A stretch of DNA of 64,000 bases from Triglochin maritima (GCA_963682175.1 OY821772.1:55326925-55390924); one strand, 5' to 3'; counted from the stretch's first letter, positions 1-13,007 are shown. Numbers and translations: made by a program. Notes: generated from the letters alone by a model not told the origin.

Positions 1-182
1 TGCAAGGGTTCGTTATTCTTTTTATGTTAGCCGGAAGCGTGCTTGGGTCGACCGGCGTTTCAAATTCGAGGTACATTTTGACGACCAATTTCGGCTCCAC
101 AATTGGTACATTGGTTGTTGTAGTAGTTACTTCTCGAGTTGAACGACTTAGGTTCCAATTCAGTTGTTGTTTGCTTTTGCAG

Positions 183-3100
183 GATGGAAAATGTTATGGG
201 AAGAACATTGAGAGATCTGACATCTAACGATACATATTCGATGGCAGAGGGGTGAGTGAGTGGTACAGTGGGAATACTGTTCTTGTCTTGTTTTACTGAT
301 GATCATATGCTTTTTTTAAACCGTTGATTAGTTACTTTATTAAGCTTTTAGTTTAAGTCCTTTGGGAAGAATCCGGACCGTTGGATCTGGATTCCATGTT
401 GTGGAGTCGATATTAGGCTTCATCAAGCTTACGTCTCTACCGTTCGATTTTGGTTTGATCGGAATTGCAATTTTGGCACTGTTGCGTGGAATTCACTTAA
501 TTCAGTTTTGTCTCTGTCGATGTCATGTTCTTTTCTACGAATGATGAGCTGATGTTCTAACCTTCAACATATTTGCAATTATATGATACAAAAAATATGA
601 GTAATTGATATATTTTATTAAAAAAGAAATACGTGTTATTAACTTATTATCTAAATGTTAAAATTCTAGAAAAAATACACATCAGATCAGCTTTTTATTA
701 ACTGTACGAAATAATCTAACCACATTTAAGAAATTCGGTGTTTGAACCGGATTATTTTTTTCTCCATCTATAACCGCATTAATATAAATTATCGTTTTGT
801 GATTAACATTAGATAATGATGCTCTGTAATTAGCAGGTCAGCAGATGAGGAAGTGATCGGTGCTGTGGACGATCCCGAGCTGGTTGCCTCCATGGTTCAG
901 GAGTAAGTTTATTCTACATTTACTCTTGTGAAGATCCAAATTAATTTCGCTTTGAAGCCACCACGTGCATGATCTAGATCAGAACATTATTTTCTTTTTT
1001 AATTAGTGATGATTTCGAATAACATAGCTGGAGGATGCATATCTTTAACTTGATTTTATTGGAACCATGTCCTTAAATGTGTGATAATACATGCATGAAA
1101 GTGTGGTTAATTATTTAGCAAATTATTGGGTGCCACGTGCTCGGGCTAATGAAGTTTGGTGGCTAGATATGATACACATTTGTTTGTCGAGTTCTGAAAT
1201 TGTTACGTAGCTTAATCGATGTTCTAGTTGTTGTAGACGTAATACACTATGTCACTACCTATTTTCCCAAAAAAAAAACAGTGTGGGTCAACAAAGTTTT
1301 GGGTGTCAAAAAAGAAAATATAATTTATTCGGTGCCGACACCACAGGATTGTTGTCCCGTAGCCTATATATATACATATATAACTACCATAAAAAAAGAA
1401 AGGTCTATATCTAGAGATCCAATTGAGTTCCAATCAGTCCATTGGTGGAGACCAACACATCCAACAAAAACCAACTTCTTCCATTCATAGGTGTACTCTT
1501 GCTATTATTCCATTTTCTTGCTTAAGTAAGCATCAGAGTGTTACTCGAATTCACCGCCTCCACTACCGCTTTTTTAGATGCACTCACCACAGCAGTTTAT
1601 GCTCGGCATTTATTCCCACGAGACATGCTTGTCCACAACATGTCTCCAACCTCAACTCCGCAGCTCAATTACACTCCCAACTTTAATTATCCATATATTT
1701 AATATCCATATACTTATAAAAAATACTTTAAATATCCACAATTACGTTAGGAAGTTTCTCCTCTCTTTTTTCCTCTCATATAGCAGTTCATTCCAGCTTC
1801 TGTTTGTCCTCCAACTCGCAAGTTACAACAATGTCCGTTCACTTTTCGTCAAAAGAAATTACACCACTTAGAGACTTGGACCATTCCACAAGCCCATTAT
1901 AGTTATACATTTTCTAGTGTTACATTTTGTAAATTTGTTATATCTATCATCAGCTATGACTGTCAATTTTGACTCGGCTCGATAATTCGACTTGAAAAAT
2001 ATTCGACTCTAGTTTAACTTGAAAATAAAAAATATTGATGAAAAATAAATAAAAAATCAAATTTGATTCGGTAAACAAACAGTTCGAACTAGAAAAAATT
2101 CAAAGTTCAGCTCGATAGTATGTTTGAATTTTTTATTGTTCCATTTATAATTATTTTTTTGTATTTGTTAATAACATAAAATAATACTAAATCAGCGATT
2201 TAATTCCTTTGGGTTCTATCTCACTGACGAAGCAACCAATCTTATAAATTATTTTGCATTGATGTAAAATCATTTTGTTAAATAGCAAAATGTTATTTAT
2301 AACAGAAAATATTATTAGCAAAATTGATAAGATATTATTAGCAATTTTTTAACAAAAAATGTTATTAGTAAAATATAACTTAGAGCATCCGTAACAGGAG
2401 TTGTACGGGTCATGGTTACTAATGGTCTTAGTGAAAGCGTATGCAAACACAAAACTTGAGATCTAAGATGGATAGAGGTAAATACAAAAATGACAGGTAC
2501 ACACGACCAATTTGTACAGGTGCGCCAAACCAATTCATCTTATATATAATTAAAAAACCATTGAAAATCTCTATGATATCAATTCTGATAAGATGGGTTA
2601 AATTTGGTGAGCAGAAGAATTGCAAACCACACATCCCGACGAGCACTGGGCTACTTATCATGCGGAACCGGCAACCCGATCGACGACTGCTGGCGATGCG
2701 ACCCGAACTGGCACAAGAACCGCAAGAGCCTAGCAGATTGCGCGATAGGCTTCGGCCGCAACGCTTTAGGAGGGCGAAACGGGCGGTACTACGTTGTGAC
2801 CGACCCGGGCGACGACGACCCAGTCAACCCCCGCCCGGGCACTCTCCGCCACGCCGTCATCCAAGACGAGCCACTCTGGATAGTATTCAATCGTGACATG
2901 GTCATAACGCTAAACCAAGAGCTCATAATGAATAGTTTCAAGACCATCGACGGGCGCGGCGTGAACATCCACATCGCCAACGGGGCGTGCATTACGATTC
3001 AGTTTGTTACTAACGTCATCGTGCATGGGGTTCATATACATGATTGTAAGCCCACTGGGAATGCAATGGTTCGGAGTTCGCCGTCGCATTACGGCTGGAG

Positions 3101-4070
3101 GACTATGGCGGATGGAGATGCGGTGTCTATTTTCGGTTCCAGTCATGTCTGGGTTGACCATTGCTCGCTGTCTAATTGTGCTGATGGGCTCGTCGATGCT
3201 ATCATGGGGTCTACTGCTATCACCATCTCTAACAACTACTTTACACATCATAATGAGGTTAGTGGAAGATTATTTGTTATGCATGGTTGATTGATTGATT
3301 GGAATTAAAATTTGGAGTTTGAGTTGACTGTGGTTTTGTTGGATGCATGCATGCAGGTGATATTGTTGGGGCATAGTGATTCTTATGTGAGGGATAAAAA
3401 CATGCAGGTCACCATTGCTTTCAATCACTTTGGCGAGGGTCTTATTCAGAGGATGCCAAGGTAAAATATTTAAATGAAAAAATCTTAAGATTCGTTTGGC
3501 AATTGAACTTCATTTTTTTTGGAAATTTATAAAGATTTTGAATAAGATTAGATACGAAAAAGATGATGACAAACGTTTAATGAGAATAGCAATAGTAGTA
3601 GTAACTTCAAAAAAATTTACAGGTGTAGACATGGCTACTTCCATGTGGTGAACAACGACTACACCCACTGGGAGATGTATGCCATTGGTGGAAGTGCAAA
3701 TCCAACCATCAACAGCCAAGGCAACAGATACCTTGCACCAACCAACCAATTTGCCAAGGAGGTCAAACAATTATTTAATTTTAACAACTTCAACCTTTTT
3801 TTCAAAATCCACCAACTAATCCATTGACCCACAAAAAGTTTTCAGGTAACCAAGAGGGTTGACACAGACACAAGTGAGTGGAAGAACTGGAACTGGAGAT
3901 CAGAAGGTGATTTGCTGCTAAATGGTGCATATTTCACACCCTCTGGGGCTGGAGCTGCTGCAAGCTACTCAAGGGCGTCTAGCCTTGGTGCAAAGTCTTC
4001 TTCCATGATTGGGACCATTACTTCTGGCTCTGGGGTTCTTCCCTGCCGTAGAGGCCACCAGTGTGTTTAA
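183..4070 (+). CDS. Pectate lyase, family PL1 (5' end missing)
   Basis: Secreted enzyme that cleaves de-esterified pectin in the cell wall by calcium-dependent beta-elimination. Visible exons, joined by GT-AG sites with matching phase: 183-251, 837-902, 2615-3257, 3357-3460, 3623-3761, 3846-4070, giving about 414 residues. The first two short exons encode the variable N-terminal part (ending [14 protein letters not shown]). The long exon starts the conserved core with [18 protein letters not shown]. Later hallmarks are [17 protein letters not shown] (calcium-binding aspartates) and [17 protein letters not shown] (catalytic arginine region); the protein ends in CRRGHQCV. The signal-peptide exon is not seen and probably lies before base 1. 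The 1.7-kb second visible intron is unusually long and has a GAGCATCC-type repeat near 2385. The family is certain. The exact orthologue is inferred: closest in style to Arabidopsis At3g24670, which also neighbours TMKL1. Confidence 0.93.
903..2614 (+). other. Long intron of the pectate lyase gene
   Basis: This 1712-bp AT-rich intron separates the N-terminal exon from the catalytic exon. It starts GTAAGT and ends GCAG. I see no coding exon in it. From about 2384 it carries a GAGCATCC start like those of plant PIF-type MITEs, but I could not find the matching other end. Confidence 0.7.
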
Positions 4071-4929
4071 GTTTTAAGTACAAATGAAGCAATTCAGAGG
4101 GAATGAGTGGAAGCCAATGCCTTCACTCTTTCCTTTTTTATCTGACAACCTCGTTGTTTGCTTTTGTCCTCCATTCATCAACCTCCCTTTTCGTCCGCAA
4201 TTGCGGCGGAAGGAAAAGTGGAAGCGTTGCTAACTCGTGTGACTCGGTCGATCTATTTTTCTTCGTTCTCTCCGTTTGGTCTGGGTCGTGTCCGCGTAAA
4301 TTGGTCTTATTCAACAAACATGTTGTGTTATTAGGATTTAGTGATATTTGATTGTTTACCACAAAGTCATTTGGGTATGCAAAGTCTGTTGTAATACACG
4401 TAAAGTTAAATGTCCAATTAAAGACCATATATTCTGTCTCAGTTCACTGGCATTTTCAGTTGGTATTTTTTTGTGATACTGATATCCTTCACAAGGCTTA
4501 TTTTGTGATACTGATATCCTTCACAAGGCTTATTTGAGGGCAAGACTTTCATCTACTCGTTCAAAAAAGAAGTAAAAACCATCTTCAAAACCCTCATTAT
4601 GAACCGAACCTATTGGTATTATATCAGATAACATTTGTACTTTGTCAAATTTATCAACCAATGCAAAAGCTACACCGGGATCAGCAAGCAGCTCCTTTAA
4701 TTAGAACTACAAATTCAATTAATACATCAGATAACCCACATGAATACTAACTACCTTACCAACAATTCTTCAAAAATAGATACAACAAGGTTATGTTATT
4801 GTATGTAGTTAATTAACACCAACATCTATCACCAACCAACATTTAAACATCACCCAATCAAATAAGACACTACCAAGTTGTCAAATCTAAAGGCGAAACC
4901 CTTGTGTCAGCAAAGAACCCCAGGATTGT
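4071..4929. other. Intergenic gap between two convergent genes
   Basis: Holds the 3' flanks of the plus-strand lyase and the minus-strand pseudokinase. Apart from a 32-bp tandem duplication near 4471 I see no gene, RNA or transposon. Confidence 0.6.
4471..4534. repeat. Two tandem copies of a 32-bp unit
   Basis: TTGTGATACTGATATCCTTC followed by ACAAGGCTTA occurs at 4471 and again at 4503, a perfect or near-perfect tandem duplication in the lyase 3' flank. Confidence 0.9.
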
Positions 4930-7900
4930 TCAGAAAGGAGTACCTATCTCGCTCCTGGTATCAGCAGGACTGTACAGAGCAGATCTGTTTCTTGGCCTGT
5001 TCTCCTCGAGTTGCTTCACAACCTCATCCATGGTCGGCCTCACCGTAGCCACCGGAGCGCAGCAGCCCATTGCAAGTTTCAAAGCTTGCACCAGACCATC
5101 TTCCATAGGATTCCTTATCCCCTTGAAAATCTCCACATCAAACAATTCCATGGTCGTCTCCTCAAGCACCGCCACCTTTACCAGAGCTGGCAGATCTACC
5201 ATACCACCATTTTTCTCATCTTTCCCGGGCTTCTTTCCCATTAGGATCTCCAATAGAAGTATGCCAAATGCGTACACATCCGTCCTGGGGTTGCACTTCT
5301 TCATCTTCTGGAGCTCTGGGGCCTTGTAGCCTTCTATTTTTGCTGTAGATACCATCTCATCGGCAACAGATGGGACCAAGACCTTGTCCAGCCCGTACTC
5401 GGTGAGCCTTGCAATAAAAAATTCATCGACAAGTACATTTTTAGACCGAACATTGCCATGGGTGATTGGATTGTCTAATCCAGTGTGGAGGTAGGCAAGG
5501 CCCCTGGCTATTCCTAGAGCCATCTTATGCCTCCTTGCCCAATTCAATAGAGGCCTTGCCGCCCTGTTTTCTGCAAACAACAATAAGAATGAGCATGAGT
5601 GATTGCTTTCTTTTCGGTTTTATGGAGAAGTCAAATGGAAACATATTACAGAAAATGATGAAATTCAAGTAGAGTCTCAGTCCACAAAAAATATTAAGAT
5701 CAAAATTAGTAGCTTGACCCCTTTTGTCATTAAAATTGAACATGCTAATGCAAAACTCGAGGGGAAAAGTAAAAAGTGTCCAAGTCGAATTAGATGTCAT
5801 ATTCTATCATACTAAATCAAGGAAATAGCAAGGCAACAATAAAAATTATAAAAGAGAAGACCAAGTGGAATTGCTTATTGTTTCCTCACATGGATAATCA
5901 ATAATTTCACATAATTTGATAAAAGATATGTAAACATTTAAGGAAAAGGCAAGATTAATGCAGAACCGACAATTCTATGAAATTTGAGCAAGATTTGATT
6001 ATCAAATTTAAGAAATCGGTGATGGCTATTGTTTGGTCTTTTCCCGTGTCATATAAAAGTACAAAAGCAAAAAAACACCAATTAGAAACACGGCAAGGAG
6101 TAAAACCGGAGTACTTACCATGTAAGAGATCGTGCAATGTTCTGTTTGGGAGGTAATCATAGATTAGAAGCTTCTCCCCTCGCTGCCCCTGATAGAAAGC
6201 TCTCATCGGAACCAAATTCTCCTGCCGCACTTGACCAAGCTGCCTAATCACCGGCAAACACGACTCACGGTCCTTGCTACTGCCCTCCCGAAGCAATCGA
6301 AGAGCAATGGTACCACCATCTGCTAGCCTCGCTTTATAGACTGTTTCATAACTTGTCTTCTCTATTACTTGCCCGGTCGCATTAAGCACATCTTCAAGTG
6401 TTAAATGCTCGCCCCCTTGAAACACCACAAGCTTCCCCTCTCCACCACCATCCTCTTCTTGTTCCAGTTCATCTTCCTCTCCAATACGGACTCCCCTGTT
6501 TTTCCCCTTCCTCCCTTGCACATACCCGATTGAAAGGGAAGCTAAAACGACAGTGCCAGCCATCAACCCAATCACAATGCCTGCAACCATGCCTGAGCTG
6601 AGACCTGACTTGACACCACATTGCTTCAATGGAGCACCACATAGAGCAACATTGCCCTGGAAATATCACATAGAGCATCAGGACGAGTCCTGTACGAACT
6701 GTCAATTTGGTTTCCCTTCATGATAATCGAGAACAAATCATCAACATGCAAACGAAAACTCCTTGTGTCACTTCATAAGCTAAATGCAACAGTACCACAT
6801 AAGACCAAAATGGATCCCTATGGTATGGCATTCATATTAAATCCTATGACACAACAGTCACAACCAATTCACGTTACTACCATTTTTTGTCATGTCGAAA
6901 TCAAATCCCTCAACCATTAGATCATCTCATCAATTCATGGTGCCATTTATGTAGTGCATAGTTAACATGTTTGATTATATTCAGAGTAATTAGTCAAAAA
7001 ACAACTGGATGCTAGTATGATGTGGCTAAAAAACCAATACCCATTAAAGATGAATTCATGATTCATTAACTCATGATTAATGACTCATTATTCACTAACT
7101 CATGATTCATTAACTCGTCTCAAAAGTTAAACATGTTTACAAACATTACCTCAATATTTACTTCACAAACATCATAACCAACACAACATTATATTACCAA
7201 CAAACATTTTAGCTAAAATATACAGTAGATTTCTTATTGTTACAATTAACCATGACTGGAAATCACCATAGAATGTTCAAGTAGCGATAAGAAGTTCACA
7301 TAAAATGATGCTCCCCTACCTGGAAGACCTCAGCTCCAAACTTGGACTCACGGAACGCATCCGGAATAGAACCGGAAAAGTTATTATAGGAAAGATTCAA
7401 CCTGTCGAGCCTGGCAAGCTGAGCCGGTATCTGACCGGAGAAGAAGTTCCCTCCAACATCAAGCCTCCTCAAACCGTCAAAACCAACAACAAACTCAGGA
7501 AACACACCCTCAAACCGATTCTCCCCCAAATCCAAATCCACAAGCATCCCACACGTCACATTCGAAACGGCCGGCTCCGGCACAACCCCCCGGAGCCGAT
7601 TCCCCCTCACCCTCAACGACACAACCCTCCCACAAAGATTCCAAATCGACACCGGAAGCGCCCCTTCGAACCTATTCCCACTAAAATCCACCTGAACCAA
7701 CCCCGGGCAATTCCCGACCGAAAACGGTATTCCACCTCTCAACTCATTAACCCCGAGAAGCAAAGTCTCGAGAGAGGAAAACAACCCGATTTCCTCCGGG
7801 ATGGACCCGGCGAGGCCGGAAGCAGGGAGGTGGATGGAGGTGAGCTGGAGGGAGGGGTGTTTGTAGAGAGAGAGATTGGAGTTGTGGAGAGGGTCGTCGC

Positions 7901-8150
7901 AGGGGAGAATGGAACCGTCGGGGAAGGCCCAGGTGAGACCACGCCAGCGGCAGAGAGGGAAGGAGGCGTTCCAGGAGGAGAGCTGGAGGTTGGAGGAGGG
8001 TGTGGGGCCCAGGAGGGAGGGTTTGAGTTTGGTTAGGAGGGTTAGAACGTCGGAGGATTGGGAGAGGACCGTTGGAGAGAGTGGTGCGTATAGTAGGAGG
8101 AGGAGGAGGAGGAGGAGGGGAAACAGGAACAGTAATGTTGTTGGAGACAT
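4930..8150 (-). CDS. TMKL1: TMKL1-like LRR receptor pseudokinase
   Basis: Plasma-membrane leucine-rich-repeat receptor-like protein. Three exons on the minus strand: 8150-7320, 6656-6119, 5570-4930; phases match and give 669 residues (Arabidopsis TMKL1 is about 674). Order of parts: signal peptide with a poly-leucine run (about residues 5-25), N-terminal LRR cap with SSWNASFPLCRWRGL, LRRs to about residue 270, a membrane segment near 298-322 (GMVAGIVIGLMAGTVVLASL), an acidic linker, then a kinase-like domain. The domain lacks catalytic residues: no glycine loop (TGQVIEKTSYETVYKA), the VAIK lysine is replaced in TIALRLLREG, HRD is replaced by HGN (THGNVRSKNVLVD), and DFG is replaced by EYG. 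The C terminus ENRPRNRSALYSPADTRS closely fits TMKL1. It should therefore act as a scaffold or regulator, not a kinase. The start is the first ATG before the signal peptide. Confidence 0.95.
8095..8121. repeat. AGG microsatellite coding a leucine run
   Basis: A run of AGG triplets on the plus strand reads as CTC/CTCCT leucine codons in the minus-strand TMKL1 gene and forms the hydrophobic core of its signal peptide. It is a simple repeat inside coding sequence and so likely to vary in length. Confidence 0.75.
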
Positions 8151-9111
8151 TGGTGTCCTGAGGGGTTTGTGTTTGTGTTATTGCTTTATTGGTGGTGTCA
8201 CTTGTGTTGTGTGTGTGTCTGTGTGGGGTTTTGGGACTAGTGGGAGGCAATGGTGTGTGAAAGCGTGAGGCTTGTCTTTGGACTTGGAGTAGGGCTGTCC
8301 TATTCTTGTAGGCAATCTCGTACATGTTGGTTGGCTGCTGATGTGTCTTTTTCAAGTGGTTGGTTTGGGTTTGGAGGGAGAGGGGAGTTGGGTTGGTCAT
8401 CAAATGTTTTTTTTTTAAATTGTTTTAATTTTTACTTTTTTGTTTGAAGAAAATGATTTTTAGCTTTTTATATTGTTTTAGCGGAACAAATGTATACACA
8501 TAAAATCGCTTTGCCGCTAGTGGGATTTGAATTTATATGTGGGCGAATTGTTGGGGAACGTCAGTTGAAGGGCATTCGTATTCCATGAGAGGAATGACTA
8601 ACCAGGTCTTCTATCTTAGTATACCTAAAGGAAAATAATTGTGAGCCCCACTCTCGTTACTGAACTTGTACTCAGTATGTCCATCATAGTAGAAGTGGAC
8701 TGAAGGAATTTTCTTTGTAAAATACAAAATCTAAATTACTATTGTGATATTACCTGGACAACGAAAGACAATGTAGAGAAGAACGACTACATGATGAAAC
8801 ATCATGACCTTAATTTTGTTATTTTACTTTAGGGATTTGGTGTACAATAAACTACAAATACATGTATTAGAAACGAAATTGTTGTGGGCATATTTTTGTC
8901 GTCAATTTGTTATGTTCGAAAAGAAAAACTACTGGAACCACCGATACATAGAAATGTGATGACGGTGAAGACTGTGATTGTTTACGTGGGACTCTCATGA
9001 CTTGTTTACGTCTCTTTTTCTTTCTTGGGCGGTTCCCTACGTTGTCCACAGCTTCTAATTATTGTTGCTGCAATGTGATGTGTTGTGATTCTCGCCTTCT
9101 CCGGCCTCTAG
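8151..9111. other. TMKL1 5' flank, no gene seen
   Basis: Contains the presumed promoter and 5' leader of the minus-strand TMKL1 gene, with GT-rich and T-rich stretches. I find no convincing reading frame on either strand; the frames here are shadows or random. Confidence 0.55.
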
Positions 9112-9531
9112 AGCATCATTAAAAGTGCCCGGGCAGTTTCCAGGCGTTCTGGTTTCTCTCTCAGTCACGTCAGCTTTTTTCTCCGTCACGTCAGCACAAA
9201 CCAACCCACCTACAAAATCTTTAACCATTACCCAATCCACCCAGTCACGCTACAGTATTTGTTGTCACGTCATTATTTTTATTCTTCTCTCTAAAACTAT
9301 TTCAACAATCAACAAAATATATTAATAATCATTATCGTAATTATTTAATATCAACAATTCATTGGTTTTTAATTAACATTTAATCAATAAATACGAAAAT
9401 ATTATTAAAATTTAGGAAGCCACGTTACATAGTACATTAACTGAAAATTTAAAAACTAAAACTAAAACTAAAAATATATCATTAAATACTAAACTTAAAA
9501 TACATCAAGACACATTTCCTCCAAAGTGTTG

Positions 9532-10818
9532 TCATATATTGTCGATCAAATCGGCTTGAATGTTCAAATGTGTGGTGCGATCACGCAATTGATCTCTCCA
9601 TCTCAAGTACCTGGTAATATCCACTACACGGTTAGTGGAATACCGAACCGCGTCGTTCATGGAATTTCCAGGTTGATCCTCAACAAATTCGTTCCAATCT
9701 CCAAAATTACCGAAGGAATCACGTTCATCCTCCACTATCATATTATGCATTACAATGCAAGCTGTCATTATTTTGTTAAGTGCAACATTACTCCATGCAA
9801 GAGATGACTTCTTCACTATCGCGAACTGCGCTTGCAAGACTCCAAATGCATGTTCTACATCTTTGCGTACTGCTTCTTGTCGTTCAGCAAATAATCTGTC
9901 ATTCAGTGTTTGTGGATGAACGATGGACGGAATGAATGCTGCCAATTTTGGATAAATATCATCAGTAAGATAATATCCCATATTATATCGAGAACCGTTT
10001 ACCTCAAAATTCATAGGTGGAGCTCGTCCTTCCATTACGTCATCAAAAACCAGAGATCGTTGCAGGACATTTAAGTCATTGTATGAACCTGGTGTGCCAA
10101 AAAACGAGTGTCATATCCACAAGTCAGCCGACGCCACTGCCTCGAGGACAAGAGTAGCATTACCACTACGCCCTTGATATTGGCCCCTCCAAGCAACCGA
10201 GCAATTTTTTCACACCCAGTGCATGCAATCGATACTTCCCATCATGCCTGGGAACTCATGATGCTCACCAACGTGAAGTAGTCGTGCTATGTCATTTACA
10301 TTAGGTCTTCAGAGGTACTCACCGCCGAAGTTGTTAATTACACCATCGCAGAATTTTTCAAGTGTGATTTTTGCCGTGGATTCGCTTAGCCTCAAGTATT
10401 CGTCCACCTCATCAGCCGCAACACCGTACGCTAGCATACGAATCGCTGCGATACATTTCTGCAAGCCAGAGATGCTCATCCTACCGGTAGCGTCTGAATT
10501 ACGTTGGAAGAAGGCATCAGACGCCTCAATGACACTCACAATGCGAAGAAAGACATGCTTTCGCATCCTAAATATTCTCCTGAAAATGTTGTCAGGATAA
10601 ACATGGTCGTTAGAAAAATAATCGGCAATCAAACGGTTGTAACCAAGCTCCCTATCTCTATCTGTGTTCGAAGTTCGCCTTGTGCGTCTCTTAGGACGTC
10701 GGTCCACCACTTGGGAGACATACTCCGTTAAGTAGTTCAACACTTGGTCGTAAACTTCGTCATTGGATGTTGAAGATGATGAAGACTTCGAACTGGAAGA
10801 CTTATCGGGTGAAGACAT
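9532..10818 (-). pseudogene. PIF/Harbinger (HARBI1/ALP1-like) transposase, three stops
   Basis: A single reading frame of 429 codons matches plant Harbinger-type nucleases, including the ALP1 group. Recognisable parts are FRMRKHVFLRIV (N-terminal helix region), AIRMLAYGVAADEVDEYLRL, LEKFCDGVI, GMMGSIDCMHW (first catalytic aspartate), YYLTDDIYPKL and AFGVLQAQFAI. Three in-frame TGA codons interrupt it, at 10311-10309, 10212-10210 and 10113-10111. No frameshift is needed between start and end. At least two stops sit where relatives usually have arginine or a charged residue, fitting CGA to TGA decay. It cannot make a full transposase unless the stops are read through. Confidence 0.88.
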
Positions 10819-10944
10819 TGTTCGTAGATGAATGAGAGAGAACCAACCAGGAGGAGTACATTTATAGTTATGAGAAGTAACCTACAGTATGCGCGTGACT
10901 AGGCAAAAGACAAGACGATTGCATCGAGGCTTGGACTTCTCAAA

Positions 10945-11302
10945 CATCGAGGACCTACAGTCAACAGATGAAATGATGTTCGAAATATGTCCTCGTCCTG
11001 AAGGTGTTAAAAAGCTAAAAAAAGAAGGGGAAACAACCATTTCAGGCACAACTTGATCCTGATATGTTAGAACTGGGGAAACAAATTGAATATAGCGTAA
11101 AAGTGAAAGAGGAAAATACTTGCGTTACGAAGAACGAGTGGAGAGGAAACACATCGAAGTTGTGGCGAATTTCCAAATGGAACTCAACAGCAAGAAACTT
11201 GATGTCCTATTTGCTCTGATGAAGAAGAAAAAGAAGGACGAATTCGATAAAGAAACACTTGCTGAACTCAAGGAGTGGGCTAAAGCACAAGGATATCTAT
11301 AG
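10945..11302 (+). pseudogene. Remnant of PIF element accessory (Myb/SANT-like) protein
   Basis: Three short segments in shifting frames fit the C-terminal half of the ORF1-type or NAM-associated proteins that accompany PIF transposases. First is CPRPEGVKKLKKEG (RPxGVKxxK motif), then QLDPDMLELGKQIEYSVKVK, then a charged coiled coil from 11120 that ends ELKEWAKAQGYL. At least two frameshifts separate them. The N-terminal DNA-binding domain is absent. It lies divergent to the transposase pseudogene about 130 bp away, which is the expected partner arrangement. Confidence 0.6.
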
Positions 11303-11770
11303 GTACTCATGTTTTCATTTGTAATATCAATATGTATGTTGTAGTTTATCAGTATTGTGGTAGTTTAAATTTTTTTATCCGTAGGACTGTCTTTCCTTTC
11401 ATTATTTCTGTTGTATTTCGTATTCTGTATTTGTATTGTATTTTGTATCCGAAGAGTATGAGTATTGTACTACTATTTCTTATTTTGTTTATGATTTTTT
11501 TAATTTTACTTTTATCTAGATAAATTAAAAAAGTTAATTAATCATAAAATATTTTTCCAATTAATTTTCAATACCTAATTAATTTAATTCAATTAACCTA
11601 ATTAATACATTATCCTAATTATATATAAATAATCTTTTTTTCTTTAAAACAAAAAAAAATCGGGACCAACTGGGACCCCCCGCCCGGAAATACGCCCTGG
11701 GTGCGCCCTCCCGTTAAGAGAGGACAACTCGGACGCTCTTCTCGGACGCCCGAGTGAAGGGTGCTCTTGT

Positions 11771-13007
11771 GGTAACATATTCTCAGCTCATGTCATTCTC
11801 ATGCTGGCATGTTGTTTATTAGTTTTCTTTGTCAAGTCACCTTTCATATATCTCTCTTTTGGACTTTGGTAGAGGAATATTTCCGAATGCATGAAACCTT
11901 CCAAACAAATAGTCTTCCTACTATTGTGGAGACACGGCATGAAAATCCTATTAAGGTGGTAAAAACGATAGCCTAACTAAGATACTAAAAGTTGATTTTG
12001 ACAAGTATAATTAGATAAAAACAAGTTATAAACAACTTATAACACAAGTACTCTAGAGTCTAGACCTGGTGTGTGTTGATCAAAGTAAGTTTATAACGTG
12101 ATGCTTAAGCATACCCTACTTTGGTTTGAGATGTGAATTAGAATGCCATAATAAGAGCATCCAGAATCAAGTAGCTATTCTAAAGCGTGCACTTTTCAAG
12201 TTTTTAATCTGATAATCAACCCATGACATGATGTTGTGGAGTATTTTCTGTACATTAGTTATTTCGGTGTTGGCTTGCATATGGGCAAGAAAGGTGGTAG
12301 CTGATTAATTTTTACAGTGCTTTACCATTACCAAGTGGAGGTGGCCTCTTATTGGAATTGAAAATTTCGAAGTTAGCACGCCAAAGATTCCGGCAAAAGT
12401 TGGCAATCTCTACAATTACAAAAATAACAGCGACAGATAACATATAATATTTACTTGTTCTTCTTGGTTACAACGTTAGTTCATGTGAGAACCATCGATT
12501 ATTAAATGCACCGGCCTTAGTAGTTAATAAAGCGAAATAAACAATTTGATAACCTAGTTTATAGGTACCGTAAAATTGGTTGGAGTAGAGATGGAACTAA
12601 ATTAATATAGAAAGAAAATAATCATGGATCTACGAAGTTAAACATGTATTGTGAGACTGAATAAAAACTTAGAATATCTTACCTTGGGGCTTGGAGGCAA
12701 CGTCCAATTAATGCAAACTTAAATAGAGCATCTTCTCTTAGTATGGTGCCACTTGTTTGAAACAAAAGAAACTATTAACTTATCTATTCAACCTGGGTTT
12801 GACATTTGAGAACGCCGGTTGAAACGATCTGATAGTTGCTTACAACAACCATCACGACATATCACCCCAATTATTACGCTACAAAATTGCTTTAATTTGA
12901 AATTGTTATGTACGTAGCGTAGTTGGATATCCGTGTCGTATAGACCCAACTAATATTTGTCTTACTTGACGATGTGGAACTCCATCAAAATTTAAATATT
13001 TAGTATT
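11771..13007. other. Intergenic, no gene seen
   Basis: AT-rich DNA between the Harbinger remnant and the gypsy-type element. No supported reading frame, RNA gene or complete repeat was recognised. Confidence 0.5.

Larger units (their letters stand above)
9112..11770. mobile_element. Decayed PIF/Harbinger DNA transposon
   Basis: A region with a dead PIF/Harbinger transposase on the minus strand and a dead Myb/SANT-type partner protein on the plus strand, arranged divergently as in autonomous PIF elements. The left end begins GAGCATCATTAAAAG. The reverse complement of the right end begins GAGCACCCTTCACTC, a plausible imperfect terminal inverted repeat. TCACGTCAGC near the left end is common in such elements. 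No clear 3-bp target duplication was found, so the borders are approximate. Confidence 0.65.

Noticed and set aside
1..227. 67-codon frame starting at 24
   Set aside because: It crosses the splice acceptor at 181-182 in a different frame from the lyase exon; it is intron sequence.
6660..6720. Possible MITE start GAGCATCAGG in the TMKL1 intron
   Set aside because: No second end or target duplication could be paired with it.
7305..8403. Long open frames on the strand opposite TMKL1 exon 1 and in other frames
   Set aside because: They are shadows of a GC-biased, repetitive coding exon; they resemble no family, whereas the minus-strand frame is clearly an LRR receptor.
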